The notes under the pieces: generated by a model
What the model was told of the DNA's origin: nothing
Database searches by the model: none
What the model saw: only the letters and a program-made list of their open reading frames with translations
Translations under genes and position numbers: made by a program
Shown here: positions 46,698 through 59,341 of the stretch, in pieces
Layout: each line of letters begins with the position of its first letter
Position numbering within the stretch: the first letter of the stretch is position 1
From: Aristolochia californica
Lineage: Eukaryota > Streptophyta > Magnoliopsida > Piperales > Aristolochiaceae
Assembly: GCA_029961685.1 (NCBI GenBank)
Contig: JARWKL010000008.1
Coordinates: 36,207,430-36,271,429, forward strand
DNA: 64,000 nt
Direction of reading: 5' to 3'

Positions 46698-47603
46698 AAT
46701 CAATCGACCTTGTTTGATCGATCATGCTATATATTTTTTTCCTATGCAATTCTAGTTTATCGATCAATAGCAGATGTTGATTGATCGTTCCATTGCCAGT
46801 TTATCTTATAGACTTTTAAAGTATGAGAATTAATGGTCCTAAGTCATTCTAACATGTAAGGAATGTGTGTATGCATTTGTGAAAATACTTTGAATGCAAG
46901 AATGCAAAATATGTCCTAAGGCTCTAAATTTACTTTGTGCCGCAAGTTTTGGAAGAAGTGGACTACTCTCTTACATAGACTAAGTTTTTGACATTTTTTA
47001 GTGATTTCTAAAACTCTAGTCTTCGATTTTTCTTCATCTTCTAAGGTTGTTTCTTCAAGAGTTTGACTTTCCATGAGGTTTGAGGTCTTTGAGAAGCTTG
47101 TATTGGTTCAATGCTTTAGACGTTGAAATTGACTCACTTGAAGGAAAAGTATCTGAAATACTAGATTTGTAGTTACCAACTCTATTAGATTTTGTTATCA
47201 TCAAAATCAAAAAGGGAGTCAACATTCGGTCAGCACATCCTTCACTTCGTCATTGACTTCATCTCACTATCACATCAACCTTCACCACCGTTGGTCGGGC
47301 ATTAACATTCAATCCAACTAACATCTTTTTGACCTAGGGTTGACCTTTTTTGTACTTCTTGTATATCTCTTACTTATGGTCATATTTATTTGAAATATGA
47401 ATGCAAGACGATGAACCATTGTCTTGTGTGTCTCTTTTGTAAATATTTTTATTCATGACAAAAAGGGGGAGAAAGACAAGCTGAATTTAAAATTCAAAAC
47501 TCTATGCATAAATCTAGGGGGTGCAATCAATCAACTTATGGGATCATGTATTTTAGTTCTTATGGAATTAGATTATGTCATCATAAAAAAGGGAGAGATT
47601 TTT
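46698..47603 (+). repeat. 3' internal remnant of the SIRE-like element with polypurine tracts
   Basis: No intact frame. Contains TTTTGTTATCATCAAAATCA followed by AAAAAGGGAG (about 47190-47215), then GACAAAAAGGGGGAGAAAGA (about 47457) and AAAAAAGGGAGAG (47585-47597), the kind of repeated purine tracts placed before SIRE 3' LTRs. Confidence 0.5.
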
Positions 47604-50454
47604 TGTCTAGGTTAACCTTCATCCATATTTTGTTGATAACAAAATTTAACCACCTTTGTGTTAATATTTGCAAATCAATCATTTCAAATGTAATATCTTC
47701 AAGAGACAATATTAAGATATGTACAAAGAACTGGCAAACTCAAGACAAGACCTTGAGCTTTACCATGTGGCAAGTTATGTTGAAGATTCACCCTCAAGAA
47801 AATATTGAAGATTAGAAAACTAGACTTAAAGTTGTCTAGAAATATCTCAAAAACTCTAGCCATATATAAGGAAACCACCAAATTCTGGTTTTAAGGGACA
47901 TAAAAGCAATGGAGCTTTAAGGCATTTGATTTTTCAAAACCATGTTTAATTGAAGTACTAAAACACTTTTAGAGTTACACAACCCCTTAACCAAGTTATT
48001 GCCATACTTGAAACTTAATTTTTCATTTTGGCATGAAGCATGATTCATCATACCTATGGCATGATTGATCATACAGAATCCAGTTTATCAGAGCACAAGC
48101 ACGATCGATCACATGATCGATCACACCTTGACTATGATCGATCATCCGAGATCTCCCAAATATGAGCTATAAAACATGATTGCTCATATCATATTCTATG
48201 ATCGATCATCCTGAGAACTACTCAACCTAGTTGGATTGATTGATCAACATGATATTTTTGAAAAGTTGAAAATGGGATTGATCAATGGCCTGGTCGATTA
48301 CAAGCCTAGGGACTCAAAAATATAGTGGTTACACATGGTTAATCAATAATACTTTTCTAGTAACTTATCAACACATTTTAAAACTTTTTGAAAATGGCAA
48401 AAAACGAGTAGTTTGTCTAGGGAACTTATAAATACCCTTCCAAACACATCTAGAAGTGTAATGTTGTTGACAATTCATTGCATTCAACAACCATTTTACT
48501 TGAAATTCTTTCACAATTCCATTTTTGAGAGAAATAGAGCTACAATTTTTGCAAAAACTTCTTTCCTCTCTCAAAATCATTGTGCATCCTAGCATTTCAA
48601 ACTCCATAAATTCATTCCTTGTGCATCAAATTATTGCGGACTTGAAAATTACAAGGAGAAAGTTGTCTCTCCATAATTAAGGAAGTTTTCTTTTTCTTGT
48701 TGTATTTTACATTTATTTTATCAAGGGTGTTCTACAACCTAGAATCTAGATATAGAAGCTTGCTAGAACTATGACTGATGTGAAATTTAATTACATCGGC
48801 TTTTATACCTCGCAAGCGTACGAATCATTCATGTAATTTAGCGGGAAGCGAGGGTCATATCCACAGGGAGGACTGAATTTTGTGTATTCTTCAGTCAACT
48901 AGCCTAACCAAATATGATGAATTAATTTGAACTAAACACTAATTATATCCTAAATTATCAAGCAATCATCTGGTTAACTACTTGCACAACAGGAAACGTC
49001 AACTCTGGATTTTACAGTGATTTGTGCCTCTCTCGAGCGCCACGTAACCACGAATCAGATTTCTCAATCCTTGCGTCTAGCCCCTCTTGGGCGCATAGAG
49101 TGAAAGACAGAAATTGGATTAAAATAAAAAAATCCAACCTAAATTATAATCCTACCCTAACTAGCTAATTTAATCAAATATCCGGAAAACAAATATTCAA
49201 TAAACATTAATTATCAAATCACATTTAATAAACATTCAAAACCTAAGTTCAAACTATAGAAAAATTAAATTCCAAAATGACGAATTACTCCCCTTCTCCT
49301 TCCTCTCGCTCGGGCAGCAGACTCGTTCTCACGATTGCTGCAATTTCTCGAAATTGATGGCTTCGGGTAGCAAGAGCGAGTGGCCGGAGGTAGAGACGAC
49401 GCCGGCGAAGAAGGATAGAAGCCCACGGACGGAGGTGACGATCGACGAAGAATGAAATGGAGCTGAAGTCCTCTAATCGGCTTTCTCGAGTCTCGGTCGG
49501 AGTCGGAATAGTTCCGGGAATGGTCAGAAATAGGTAATCGTCGCCAGAGGATGTCAGAATGCGGAATTGGCACCGAAGGAGCCCTCTCGAATCACCTCTC
49601 GATCTGGCAAATAGAAACTGGCACTGTCGAACTCACCACGACGGAGACACTCTCGAGCTCTCCTCGGGTCTGTTCTTGGTTGTCGGACGGCGGTGGACGA
49701 CAGTGGCGCGGCGAACGATGGTGGCGCGGCAAACAATGGTGGCAAAATCCTCTCGAGTCTTCCCCTGTTTCGGTCCACGGTGCTCTGTTTCGGTCGACGC
49801 TCCCTTTTTCCTTCAGTCGATGCTCCCCCTTTGTTTTAATACGATTTTCCCTAAAAAATCACCTCCATTTCACTAAGGGCATTTTGGTAAATATCTCCTT
49901 CTCCACCAAAATTCTCCTAAAATTCCATAATTGAATCCATAAAAAGCATTTCAGGAAGAAATAAACCCTAAAAGCAATGAAATATAATTCAGGAGAGAAA
50001 AATATGCAATATAGACAGTGATTAGTGCCAAATTCAATAAATGCACATTTCATTTGAAAACCGATAAATAACCACCTATAACACAATTATAAAGGTTATT
50101 CTATTATAATTAACCTAGTTCTCATATCAGAATATGGCATCTATCAATGACCTAGCTATAGAATCTCAGGAAGAGATTTATATCATGTATTTAAGCAGTA
50201 CACATGGCTTAAAACAGGGCTCTAATCTCTTTTATGTGAAATATCAGTTAATAAAGCTTATCCATAGAATTTTTTTCAAACACAGATTCTTGACGGTGAT
50301 TACCAATAAGGGAATATCGAGAACAAAAAGTCTTTGTCTTCTACTGTGGTGTATTCTTTTATTAATTTTTTTACTTTAAATTTTTTACGTAAGCACTAAA
50401 ACTTTAATTTTAATTCTTAATTCACCCCTTATTGTGAAGCCACTTGGGCCAACA
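47604..50454 (+). repeat. SIRE-like long LTR, copy 2, split by insertion P
   Basis: Begins TGTCTAGGTTAACC after a polypurine tract and ends CCACTTGGGCCAACA at 50454. Excluding P and one TSD copy it is about 1475 bp. 48040-48300 holds a cluster of GATCGATC words. Sequence after 50454 (TGGTGAAGAGC) resembles a decayed PBS. Confidence 0.55.
48776..50146 (+). mobile_element. Insertion P: 1371-bp TG...CA unit with 5-bp TSD (probable solo LTR)
   Basis: Starts TGATGTGAAATTTAATTACA, ends GGCATCTATCA, with ATGAC at 48771-48775 and 50147-50151; host LTR sequence continues on both sides. It begins with CTCGCAAGCGTACGAATC and GGTCATATCCACAGGGAGG, words common in plant LTR-element copies. 49280-49800 is distinctly GC-rich and rich in CGG/CGAC, giving overlapping short frames on both strands (49265-49573 minus, 49551-49934 plus) that look like composition effects. 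No internal terminal repeat was found, so a solo LTR is the simplest reading; lineage unassigned. Confidence 0.7.
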
Positions 50455-51021
50455 TGGTGAAGAGCATCAAGCTCTGGGCACTTTTTTCTCTACTTTATCT
50501 CTTGTGATTATGTTGTCATATTTCTTTCTCCTCTTATCTTTCTCTCATATTCTCATGTTCCTCATTTCACTTTGTGAAACTTAACAAGAAATTTAGAAAC
50601 AAACTAGATGAACAAGTAACAAGAAATGACTAGATTGTTAAGAAAGAAATTAAATTATATAATAATTTAGCAAATTAATGACAAATAAATCAAGAGGTTG
50701 ATTTATCATGATCTCCTAAAATCAAGAAAAAACCATGATTGATTTTATTTCTTAAATTAAGAAAATTTGAGTCCTTAATTAAGGGATCTAATAATGCTTC
50801 TTTAGCCCATAAATAGGCCTGTATTGGTGTAACATTTTCGTTTTGATTCAATAAAAAATTTTCTTCTCTCTTTTCGTCTGTAGATTAGGCTCCTACCACT
50901 AAACCACATAAAATTAGTTTATGATTGTTATTCCTTCCATCTTCAATTTTATTTTCGATTAAAAACTTCTCATGGTATCAGAGTCAATTGTCTAATTTTT
51001 CCTATTTTTTGTTTCGTAATT

Positions 51022-51576
51022 TGTTACAATGTGGGATCCACCATGGCCCCACAAGCTGGTGGAACCCACCATGAGCTCGAGAGTCAACAAGAGTCCTCAT
51101 ACAAAGTGGCTCTAGCTAAGAGATAAGGAACATGTATTGGAATTAAATTGAAGATTTGAACATCAAGTGGGACCCACAAAGATACCATGAGCTGGTATCT
51201 CTATCTACATGAGCTAAAAGATCATGTGGGACCCACAAGATAAGACCAAGAGCTGAGCTCTCTAGCTTGATACACGTCTTTAAATAAGGTGTTTTTAGTT
51301 GAGTTAAATTAGTCTCTTAAATAGATAATGTAATCTTATTGTGATAGGTTTATCTTTGAGAGTTCTAGTTGGAATGTAATTAAGAGTCCTAAAATTACTT
51401 TTACATAGACTCTATCACCTCCTCAACTATAAATAGAGGTGATTATAACTCGGAATTCATCAAGCAAGTTTCTTATTTTTTTCTTCTCTCTCTACCCGAG
51501 AGCTCTTCTCTTTTTCCTTTTTTTCTTTCTCTCTCCCCTTGCTTGAGGTATTATTCATGGGATCATAAATTCAACA
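51022..51576 (+). repeat. 5' LTR of element E (555 bp)
   Basis: TGTTACAATGTGGGATCC...AAATTCAACA with CAACTATAAATAGAGGTG as TATA region. Confidence 0.92.
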
Positions 51577-52886
51577 TAGTATCAAAGCTACCAATTTAGT
51601 ATCCTCATTATGCTCTATGAAGATATGATTAAGAGCTGCTCATAGAAGGCTCCTTATGAAGCAAGATTGAAGCTCAAGAGATAAGTGTTTATTTATGATA
51701 TTATTAAATTTATGATCCAGGTTTTTGGTATTAAGGGATGGTTTAGAAATGTCCTTATTCATATTTTCATCTTATGAAATTATGAGAATATATGCATCTT
51801 TTATTATATTTGATTAGAAGAGACTGTCAAGGCAGTTTTTGTTGGTTTGCACAATAATTTGATCGAGACCAGTGCATATTGGATTTTTTTTATAAATATG
51901 TGGGAACAAGATTCCAAGATAAAGAAAGATGATGTTGAGTCTTTTATGATTCATTTTCCATTAAAATTAATTACTTAGTATTTATGCTAAGCATCTCCAT
52001 TAACTGAGTTGGTGAAAGTCTTCCACTTGGTCAGATTTTGATTATTTTACTTGATTTGCCTACTATGACTGAAGGTAATCTGAGTCACAAGAGTGACATA
52101 CTCAGAATCACCACTGTATCCTCATGGGAGGCGGGGGGTATCAAATTTTTTGAACTGCTCCACATCGATTCATCAGTTTCAAAGGACCTAGTTGGTCATC
52201 TTACCAACCGTGGACCACACATTGATGAAGGTGATATATTCTATACCAAATGGTTAAAGAAGGATACATTGGTTATTAGTTGGGTTATCAAAAGTATGAG
52301 AGAACATGTCTCCAATAATGTCATTCATTTAGAGATGGTTAAACAAATTTGGGAGACATGTGCCAAGTTGTATTCAAGCTCCAACAACTTACAAAGGCCA
52401 TATGATATTTTCCAACGAATGCTTACCACCAAACAAGGAGACAATATACATGAATATTTGGCCTGCTTTTGAGGCTTTCTTCAAGAATTGAAACTTGCCC
52501 AACCAACCTCTACCAATATCTCTATCCAAGATAAACAGAAAGAGGCCTTGATAACTGTCATATGCCTTGCTAACATTAAACCACATCTTGAAGTTACTAA
52601 GACTCACCTTCTTAACTTTTCCGCGGTTCCCACTTTTGATGATGTATGTGCTACACTTCTCCGTATTCCAGACACTTCACCCTCTACTACTGAAATGTCA
52701 TCCGCTATGTACTCTAGACATAGGGGAATACCATTTGACCAAGGCCGAGGCTAAGGTAGATTTTATAGAGAAGGAAGAGGAAGAGCTGGAAGGACTGGTT
52801 TTGACCGAACAGATAAGAAGGAATGCACCCATTGTAAGGGATATGGCACACTAGAGACACATGATTTCACCTGAAAGAATGCTCTA

Positions 52887-55800
52887 TGTTGATTTTCAGG
52901 ACTCCATGATTTAGGTCATGGAGAAAAAGACATTGATAGAAAACAAGAGGAATAAAAGGTTATGGACCTTTTACAAACCCTCCCCCATAAGGTATATTTA
53001 TAGATATCAAAACTACCAATATTAACAGTATACCCTTCACCCTAATAAGAGTAAAGAAGAGACAGAAAACGTAAACTAATTACATTAGTGTTACCCTAAT
53101 TACATCATATATTCCAACATCCCCCCTCAAGTTGGGAGGTAATGGCAGTGATCCCAGCTTGAACCAAATAACATAAATATAGTAATAATCTCCTCCATCA
53201 CGGTGTCCCAAGGATAAGTACGAAACTAGACACAAACTCTCAAAAGGTAAAAATGGGTGATATAACAAAGTCGAAACCAAACTCAAAGGATTTTGAACGA
53301 ATATAGTGAAAATAATCACTAAAGTGGGTAATGTCTGTCATTCACAAGAGGGCGATAAAAGACCCACGGGTACCTATTAAAAGTCTCAATGGACTTTCAA
53401 TACCCATATGAATAAAAGGGACAACCAAAGCAATGCTTTAAAAGGGTTGGCCAATAAGGGTAAGTGAGAGTCAAATAAAGGATGGTAGGAGAAAGACTGC
53501 CAAAGGGTAATGGGTAATGGGTGAAGAGGGAATATACAATGCTAAGGCCACCATGTGATTTATTTTTCTAAGAAATTCAAATTTTGTATCAAACGAACCA
53601 ATGCCAACAACAGTCAGCAAATAATGAACTGAAGGTAACCGAGGAGTTTTCTTCAGAAATAATGCCTCAATCAAAGAGACACAATAGCAGCAACGGAAAT
53701 GGGCCAATGTCCAAATAACATGGACCATATGTGCAGTTGTATAATATTGGATAACCGGTAAATAATAGAAGTTCTTAAGAGTAATAAGGACACATGAAAT
53801 AGTCCACAACGAGTCTATCAATAAATAAGGATGTTGCACCAAATCCGGGTAATATTCCACTATAATAATCCAGTCGGAGAAAATGAACCGAGTCGAACCG
53901 AGTAAGATATCAAACCAATATAACTGAGTCATAGAAAAAATAGGTATAAACCTTGTGACCCAGACCCATATAACGAGGCAGAAACATAAGTGACCAAGTT
54001 GGGTCAACTCAATCCGAGTTGACTCAAACCGGGGTGACTTAGTCCGAGTTGGTCCGAGTTAACTCAGAATACTAATGCAGAAGCATTAAGCTCAGGTTGC
54101 TGGATTAATTCAGCCCGATCCGGGTTGGGCTGGAACAGGCACGGGTCGGCACAAGATTATGACCTAGTTTCCTAACTTAGGTACTTTTTAATTTTTCCAT
54201 AGTAGCTTCTTCTTCCCCGCGGCATTGGTTTTCAAACAGTGCTGCGATTAACCATCAAGCTTCAATTCCTACTGTCGACACCTCAGAAGAGTTTCAAAGC
54301 ACTAAAACAATATCGTCTTCTCTGACAACGGCAACAGGACTGTGATTCTTGGTAGAGGCAGAAATAAGGCAGTCGTCGTCCCTGCTTCCGAACAGAGCAG
54401 GACAACGATGAACCACAACAGAACATAAATAATCTAGCATCCAGAAAGATACCAACCAGCAAGAAGATGAAGAGATCTCCGATCAGAGCGAGAAAGCAGC
54501 GATAGCTGAGACGACTCAAAAAATCCAACAGAGATGCTTCCTGATTGACCGCCATAATTTTTTTTGAATCAAGTAGAAAAATCCGGCAGAGGCAAAATCA
54601 GGAAACGTCTCCTTCTCCCCCACGGCGCCGAACAGCTCGGGAGATGAACTTCTTCTTCTTCCCCTTGCCAACGCTGGAAATGACTCGCCGGAAACAATAT
54701 TCTCAACAGAGTAAATAATCCAATGAACAGAAACACGGCTCAGCAGTCTCACAACAGAGTCATCTTCTCTGGTTCCGAACAGGGTGGAAAACCAGAGAGA
54801 GCTGAGACGTATCGACGTGGCCACAACGATGAACCAGTCATAATTTTCCAAAGATAACGCGGCATATGAAATAATCCAGCGAAGCAGAGAGAAATATTGA
54901 AGACAATAGTCATCATCTTCCCCGAACAGTGCGGGACAGCAGAGTCATCCCGCGGCACTGGCTCCCGAACGGAAAACCAGACAACCAGCAGCAACGGTAG
55001 CCAAAGAGACGAGGCAACGAAAAGTGTGCGAGATATTTCCGATTAAAAAAAACAATCCATCATAGAGTTTCCGAAATATTTTCCGTGTTGATCGCAGGCT
55101 TCGGATATCAAGATATATTTTCTGAAGATAACGTTCGAAGATAAAACTTCAAGCCCGCAGAGGCAAAAATAAGGCAGCAAAGGAACAGTTGTTCCAGCCG
55201 CAGCCTGCTGTTGTCGTCCCCACTTCCGAACAGAGCGGGACAGTGATGAATCACTATATGGCAGAGGAGTTTCTGGAAACCAGCAGCAAGAACAAGATCA
55301 AGATTACAATTCAGGATAACAAACTAAGCAGAGAACCGACGGCTCTTCCCCACTCGCTTCCAAACAGAGTGGGACAACAACAAGATATAGCAGCAACAGA
55401 AAATAATAACGATGACAACAATGGTCCAACAATAAGCGATCATGATAGCAGAGAACCATGCAGATTCAGCAGAGGGGTTCGGATTGCCAAGCTGGATTTA
55501 CTACTGATGGATTAAGTTACAAAGAACTTCCAGGATACAATTTATCAGCAACTTCCGGCAGAGAGCACTTCCAGAAATAGAAGAGCAGCCATGAATCAAT
55601 TAGCAGCGATCATGTATAATCAACAAATTGATGGCAATAATCTGGGCGAGACAGTGGAGGACTTCCAAAAATAAAAACAGCTCCTTCTCCGTCACCAGCA
55701 AAATATTCAGATTATTTTGAGGCTAGATAACCAAGAGTAACAATATAAAAAGTAAAATGAAGTTCCAGCAAAGACAAAAAACAAAACAGCAATGTGAGCA

Positions 55801-56112
55801 AAGAAAACAAATAATGGGTTTTTTTTTTCAATCTTGAAAACTATAGATGTGAGTCCTGAAAATCAATGCTTTGATACCATGTTGACTTTCAGGACTCCAT
55901 GATTTAGGTCATGGAGAAAAAGACAATAATAGAAAACAAGAGGAATAAAAGGTTACGGACCTTTTACAAACCCTCCCCCATAAGGTATATTTATAGATAT
56001 CAAAACTACCAATATTACAAATATACCCTTCACCCTAATAAGAGTGAAGAAGAGACAGAAAACGTAAACTAATTACATCAATGCCACCCTAATTACATCA
56101 TATTCTCCAACA
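52887..56112 (-). mobile_element. Element M: complete LTR element with a coding-free interior, inside element E gag
   Basis: LTRs 52887-53119 and 55880-56112, both 233 bp, about 94% identical by eye, minus orientation (TGTTGGA...TCAACA). TSD CTCTA at 52882-52886 and 56113-56117. Minus-strand PBS TGGTATCAAAGC at 55868-55879; polypurine tract TTGAGGGGGGA at 53120-53130. The 2.75-kb interior shows no gag or pol on either strand. It shares a block (53120-53860) with K and with 28480-28870, and carries six or seven copies of a CCGAACAG-centred stem-loop between 54210 and 55380. LARD-like non-autonomous element. Confidence 0.93.
54378..55373 (-). repeat. Irregularly repeated stem-loop motif in element M
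   Basis: Copies at 54378-54403, 54615-54643, 54766-54798, 54921-54935, 55216-55241 and 55349-55373. Each has a (T)CCGAACAG(AG) or CCAAACAG centre between complementary arms, but arm sequences differ: GTCC-TGCT/AGCAGGAC, CTCCC/GGGAG, TCTCTGGTT/AACCAGAGA, CCCG/CGGG, GTCCC/GGGAC, CCCACTC/GAGTGGG. Confidence 0.7.
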
Positions 56113-59100
56113 CTCTATATGTGGTAGATTGGGCCACTCTCGCAAAAGATGTTATAAAGCTAATGAGAATAGGGCTAACCAAGCCTTAGTGAGTGATACA
56201 AAGGTCGAGCAGTCTACCACAACAACTCCAAAGCATACTTTCACTGATGAAGACGATGAACTATTCCAGAAAATGAAGACCATGATGGGGTCCTCCCCAA
56301 GTACTTCTTTACCAACCGTTGCCACCATTGCTTCAAGTATGTTTTTTGCCTCCTCTTCATCCTTGATAATTGACTCAGGAGCCTCCGAGCATCGTACAGG
56401 TAAGAAACATCTTGATACTCAATTTCTCCACGTCTTTCACATAAATTTGTTACCATTGTTGATGGTTCACAAACTAAAGTTCAAGGAAAAGGATTGACTT
56501 TTGTTACACCATCACTTCCGCTCACTAAAATCCTTTTCGTTCCTATTTTCCCTTTGAATCTTTTATCGGTTAGTCAGCTCACCAAACATTTTAATTGCTC
56601 TCTTACTTTCTCACCCACTTCATGTGTGTTTCAGGATCTTACAACGAAGTGGGTGATTGGTGGATGTTGTGAACAAGAAGGGCTCTACTACCTGGATGTG
56701 CTACAAATAAATATTACATCCACCTGTGACACTGAAACCAGGTTATGGCACAATCGATTGGGACATTCATCCACCCAATCTCTTCATCATTTTTTTCCTA
56801 GAGTGCGATCAGACCTTCATTGTGATGCATGTCAAATGAGTAAACATCATAGGTCTACATACTCATCATAGGTCTCATGTGAAATATTTTATTACATTCA
56901 TTGTTGACTTCACTCGTACCACTTGGTTATTTTGTTTGAAGAGCGTTCTGAAATACTATTGATATTTAAATATTTTCATGCAATGGTACTCACTCAGTTT
57001 GGGCAGAAAATTAAAGTCCTTCAGTCGGATAATGCCAAAGAATACACATCCAAAGATCTTGACTCGTTTTGTCAAGAAAATGTTATTATTCATCAGACAT
57101 CATGTGCCTACACTCCTCAACAAAATGGTGTAGCCGAACGGAAGAATCGTCATATTCTTGAGGTAGCTTGTGGTTTACTATATGCCATGAAAGTTCCATA
57201 TTTTTATTGGCCGCATGCAAAGCTTACTGCATATTTTCTTATAACCGGTTACCCTCTTCCATTCTTGGTAAAAAATCTTTGTACTCTCGAATATTACCTG
57301 ATGATGATCCTTTTTCACTACCTTTGAGAATCAATGTTTTATCCATACTTCCTCCCCAAAACACAGTAAACTTGATCCCAAATCTGTGAAGTGTATCTTC
57401 TTAGGATACTCTCGCACACAAAAGGGTTATGTTTGCTATAATCCCTCTCTTCAGCGTTTACATGTGTCTCGGGATGTTTTTGAAGATTCTCCATATTATT
57501 CTGATAATGCTCCTTCAGGTTTATCTTTCGTACCAGGTTCTCCTCAACCAGTTGTGCCCAGTGCTACAGAAACTACTCAACCCCCAAAAACATTGGCTGA
57601 CACCATACCTGCTGAGTTGTCGGATCCTTCTAAGGTAAGTCCATCTTCTCCGGTTATTTTTGTCCCAGAATATGATACTCGTCCTATTGTTGTTAGGAAA
57701 GAGCCCAGATCATGCACCATGTCTTCTACTTTTCATCCCATAACAAACTTTGTCTCATCATCATCTATCCCTTGTTTGTTGTCAATTTCTATCGGCTATT
57801 TCCTCCATATATGTACCACAATCCTATCAGGAGGCTCTAAAATATCTCGGGTAGAAGGCGGCTATGGATGAAAAAATGCAGGCTCTTTATGAAAATTAGA
57901 CATGGGCTCTTGTCCCCCTTCCTTCAGATAAGAAACTCGTTGGTTACAAATGGGTATTTACGGTGAAACACAATCCGGATGGGTCTGTGGCTCGGTTGAA
58001 AGCTCGCCTTGTTGTTAAAGTCTATACACAATGTTATGGCATTGATTATGAAGAAACCTTCTCTCCAGTGGCTAAATTAAACTCGGTACGTTTGTTATTA
58101 TCTATGGTAGCTAACTCTTCCTGGCAAGTCTATCAACTTGATGTACAAAATGCTTTTCTGAGTGGGGATATAAAGGACGACATTTATATGCAGTAACCAC
58201 CTGGGTATATGGTTGAGGGGGAGTTCGTATGTCAACTATAAAAATCTATTTATGGTCTCAAACAGTCGCCTCGTGCATGGTTTGAAAATTTTAGCCAAGC
58301 ACTCATACAAGCCGGATTTCACAAATGCTCTAGAGATCACTCTGTCTTTATTAAAGACACACTGAAGGGCAAGGTAATTCTAGTCGTATATGTTGATGAT
58401 ATTATTATAACTAGAAGTGATCCCGAGGGCATCCAAAAGACAAAAGAAATGATATGTACTGAATTCAAGACAAAGGATCTCGGACTGCTCAAATATTTTT
58501 TGGGTATTGAACTACTACAATCCAGACATGGAATTATATTATCTCAAAGGAAGTATGTCCTTGACCTACTGGAAGAGACCGGAATGCTGGGATGTAGACC
58601 AGCAGAAACTCCTATGGGCTCGAATACAAAATTATGTGCAAGTACTAGAGAAGTAGATGTAAAAAAATATCAAAGATTGGTGGGAAGACTTATTTATCTC
58701 TGCGTAACGAGGCCAGATATTTCATATGCAGTTAGTATGGTAAGTCAATATATGCACAAACCACAACTCAGTCATTGGCAAGCACTCAAACGGATATTAT
58801 GATATTTGAAATGAGCACCAAGAAGAGGGTTCCTCTATAAAAATCATGGACACTTCAACATCGAAGGATTCTCAGATGCAGACTAGGCCGGATAAAAGAA
58901 AATGTACTTCGGGATATTGTACGATGGTTGGAGGAAACTTGGTTACATGGAGGAGCACAAAACAGAATGTAGTTGCAAGGTCTAGTGCATAAGCAGAGTA
59001 TAGAACCATGGCACACATAGTCAGTGAACTCCTATGGATCAGATCGCTCCTAATTGAACTGGGTTTTTACAAAGAAGCTCTTATAAATCTATATTGTGAT

Positions 59101-59341
59101 AATCAGGCTGCAATTCAAATTACATCAAATCCATTCTTCCATGAGAGAATAAAACATATAGAAATAGATTGCCACTTCATACGAGAAAAATTCACTACCG
59201 ACATCTTATCTCTCTAGCATGTATCTTCGCAAAACCAAGTTTCAAACATTCTTACCAAACCAATCACTCACAAAATTTTATCCAAGATATGCAAAAAATT
59301 GTGCATCTACGATGTTTTCTCACCCCCAGTTTGAGGGGGAG

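Larger units (their letters stand above)
52038..59217 (+). pseudogene. Element E gag-pol, broken, gag split by element M
   Basis: Gag 52038-52886 (KWLKKDTLVISWVIKSMREH, IWETCAKLYSSSNNLQRPYD) with a stop near 52470, resuming at 56113 in the zinc knuckle. Protease has an intact DSGAS (near 56375). GAG-pre-integrase near 56735 (RLWHNRLGHSSTQSLHHFFP), integrase 56880-57330 (VLQSDNAKEYTSKDL, YTPQQNGVAERKNRH), RT from 57870 (LVGYKWVFTVKHNPDGSVAR, LDVQNAFLSGDIKDDIYMQ, SIYGLKQSPRAWFENF, YVDDIIIT near 58390), RNase H to 59217 with stops near 58800, 58820 and 58880. The least decayed pol in the window, but several stops and frameshifts disable it. Confidence 0.92.

Noticed and set aside
49265..49934. 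Opposing open frames in the GC-rich core of insertion P
   Set aside because: Frames on both strands overlap and are Arg/Ser-rich, as expected from GC-rich composition; no domain seen.
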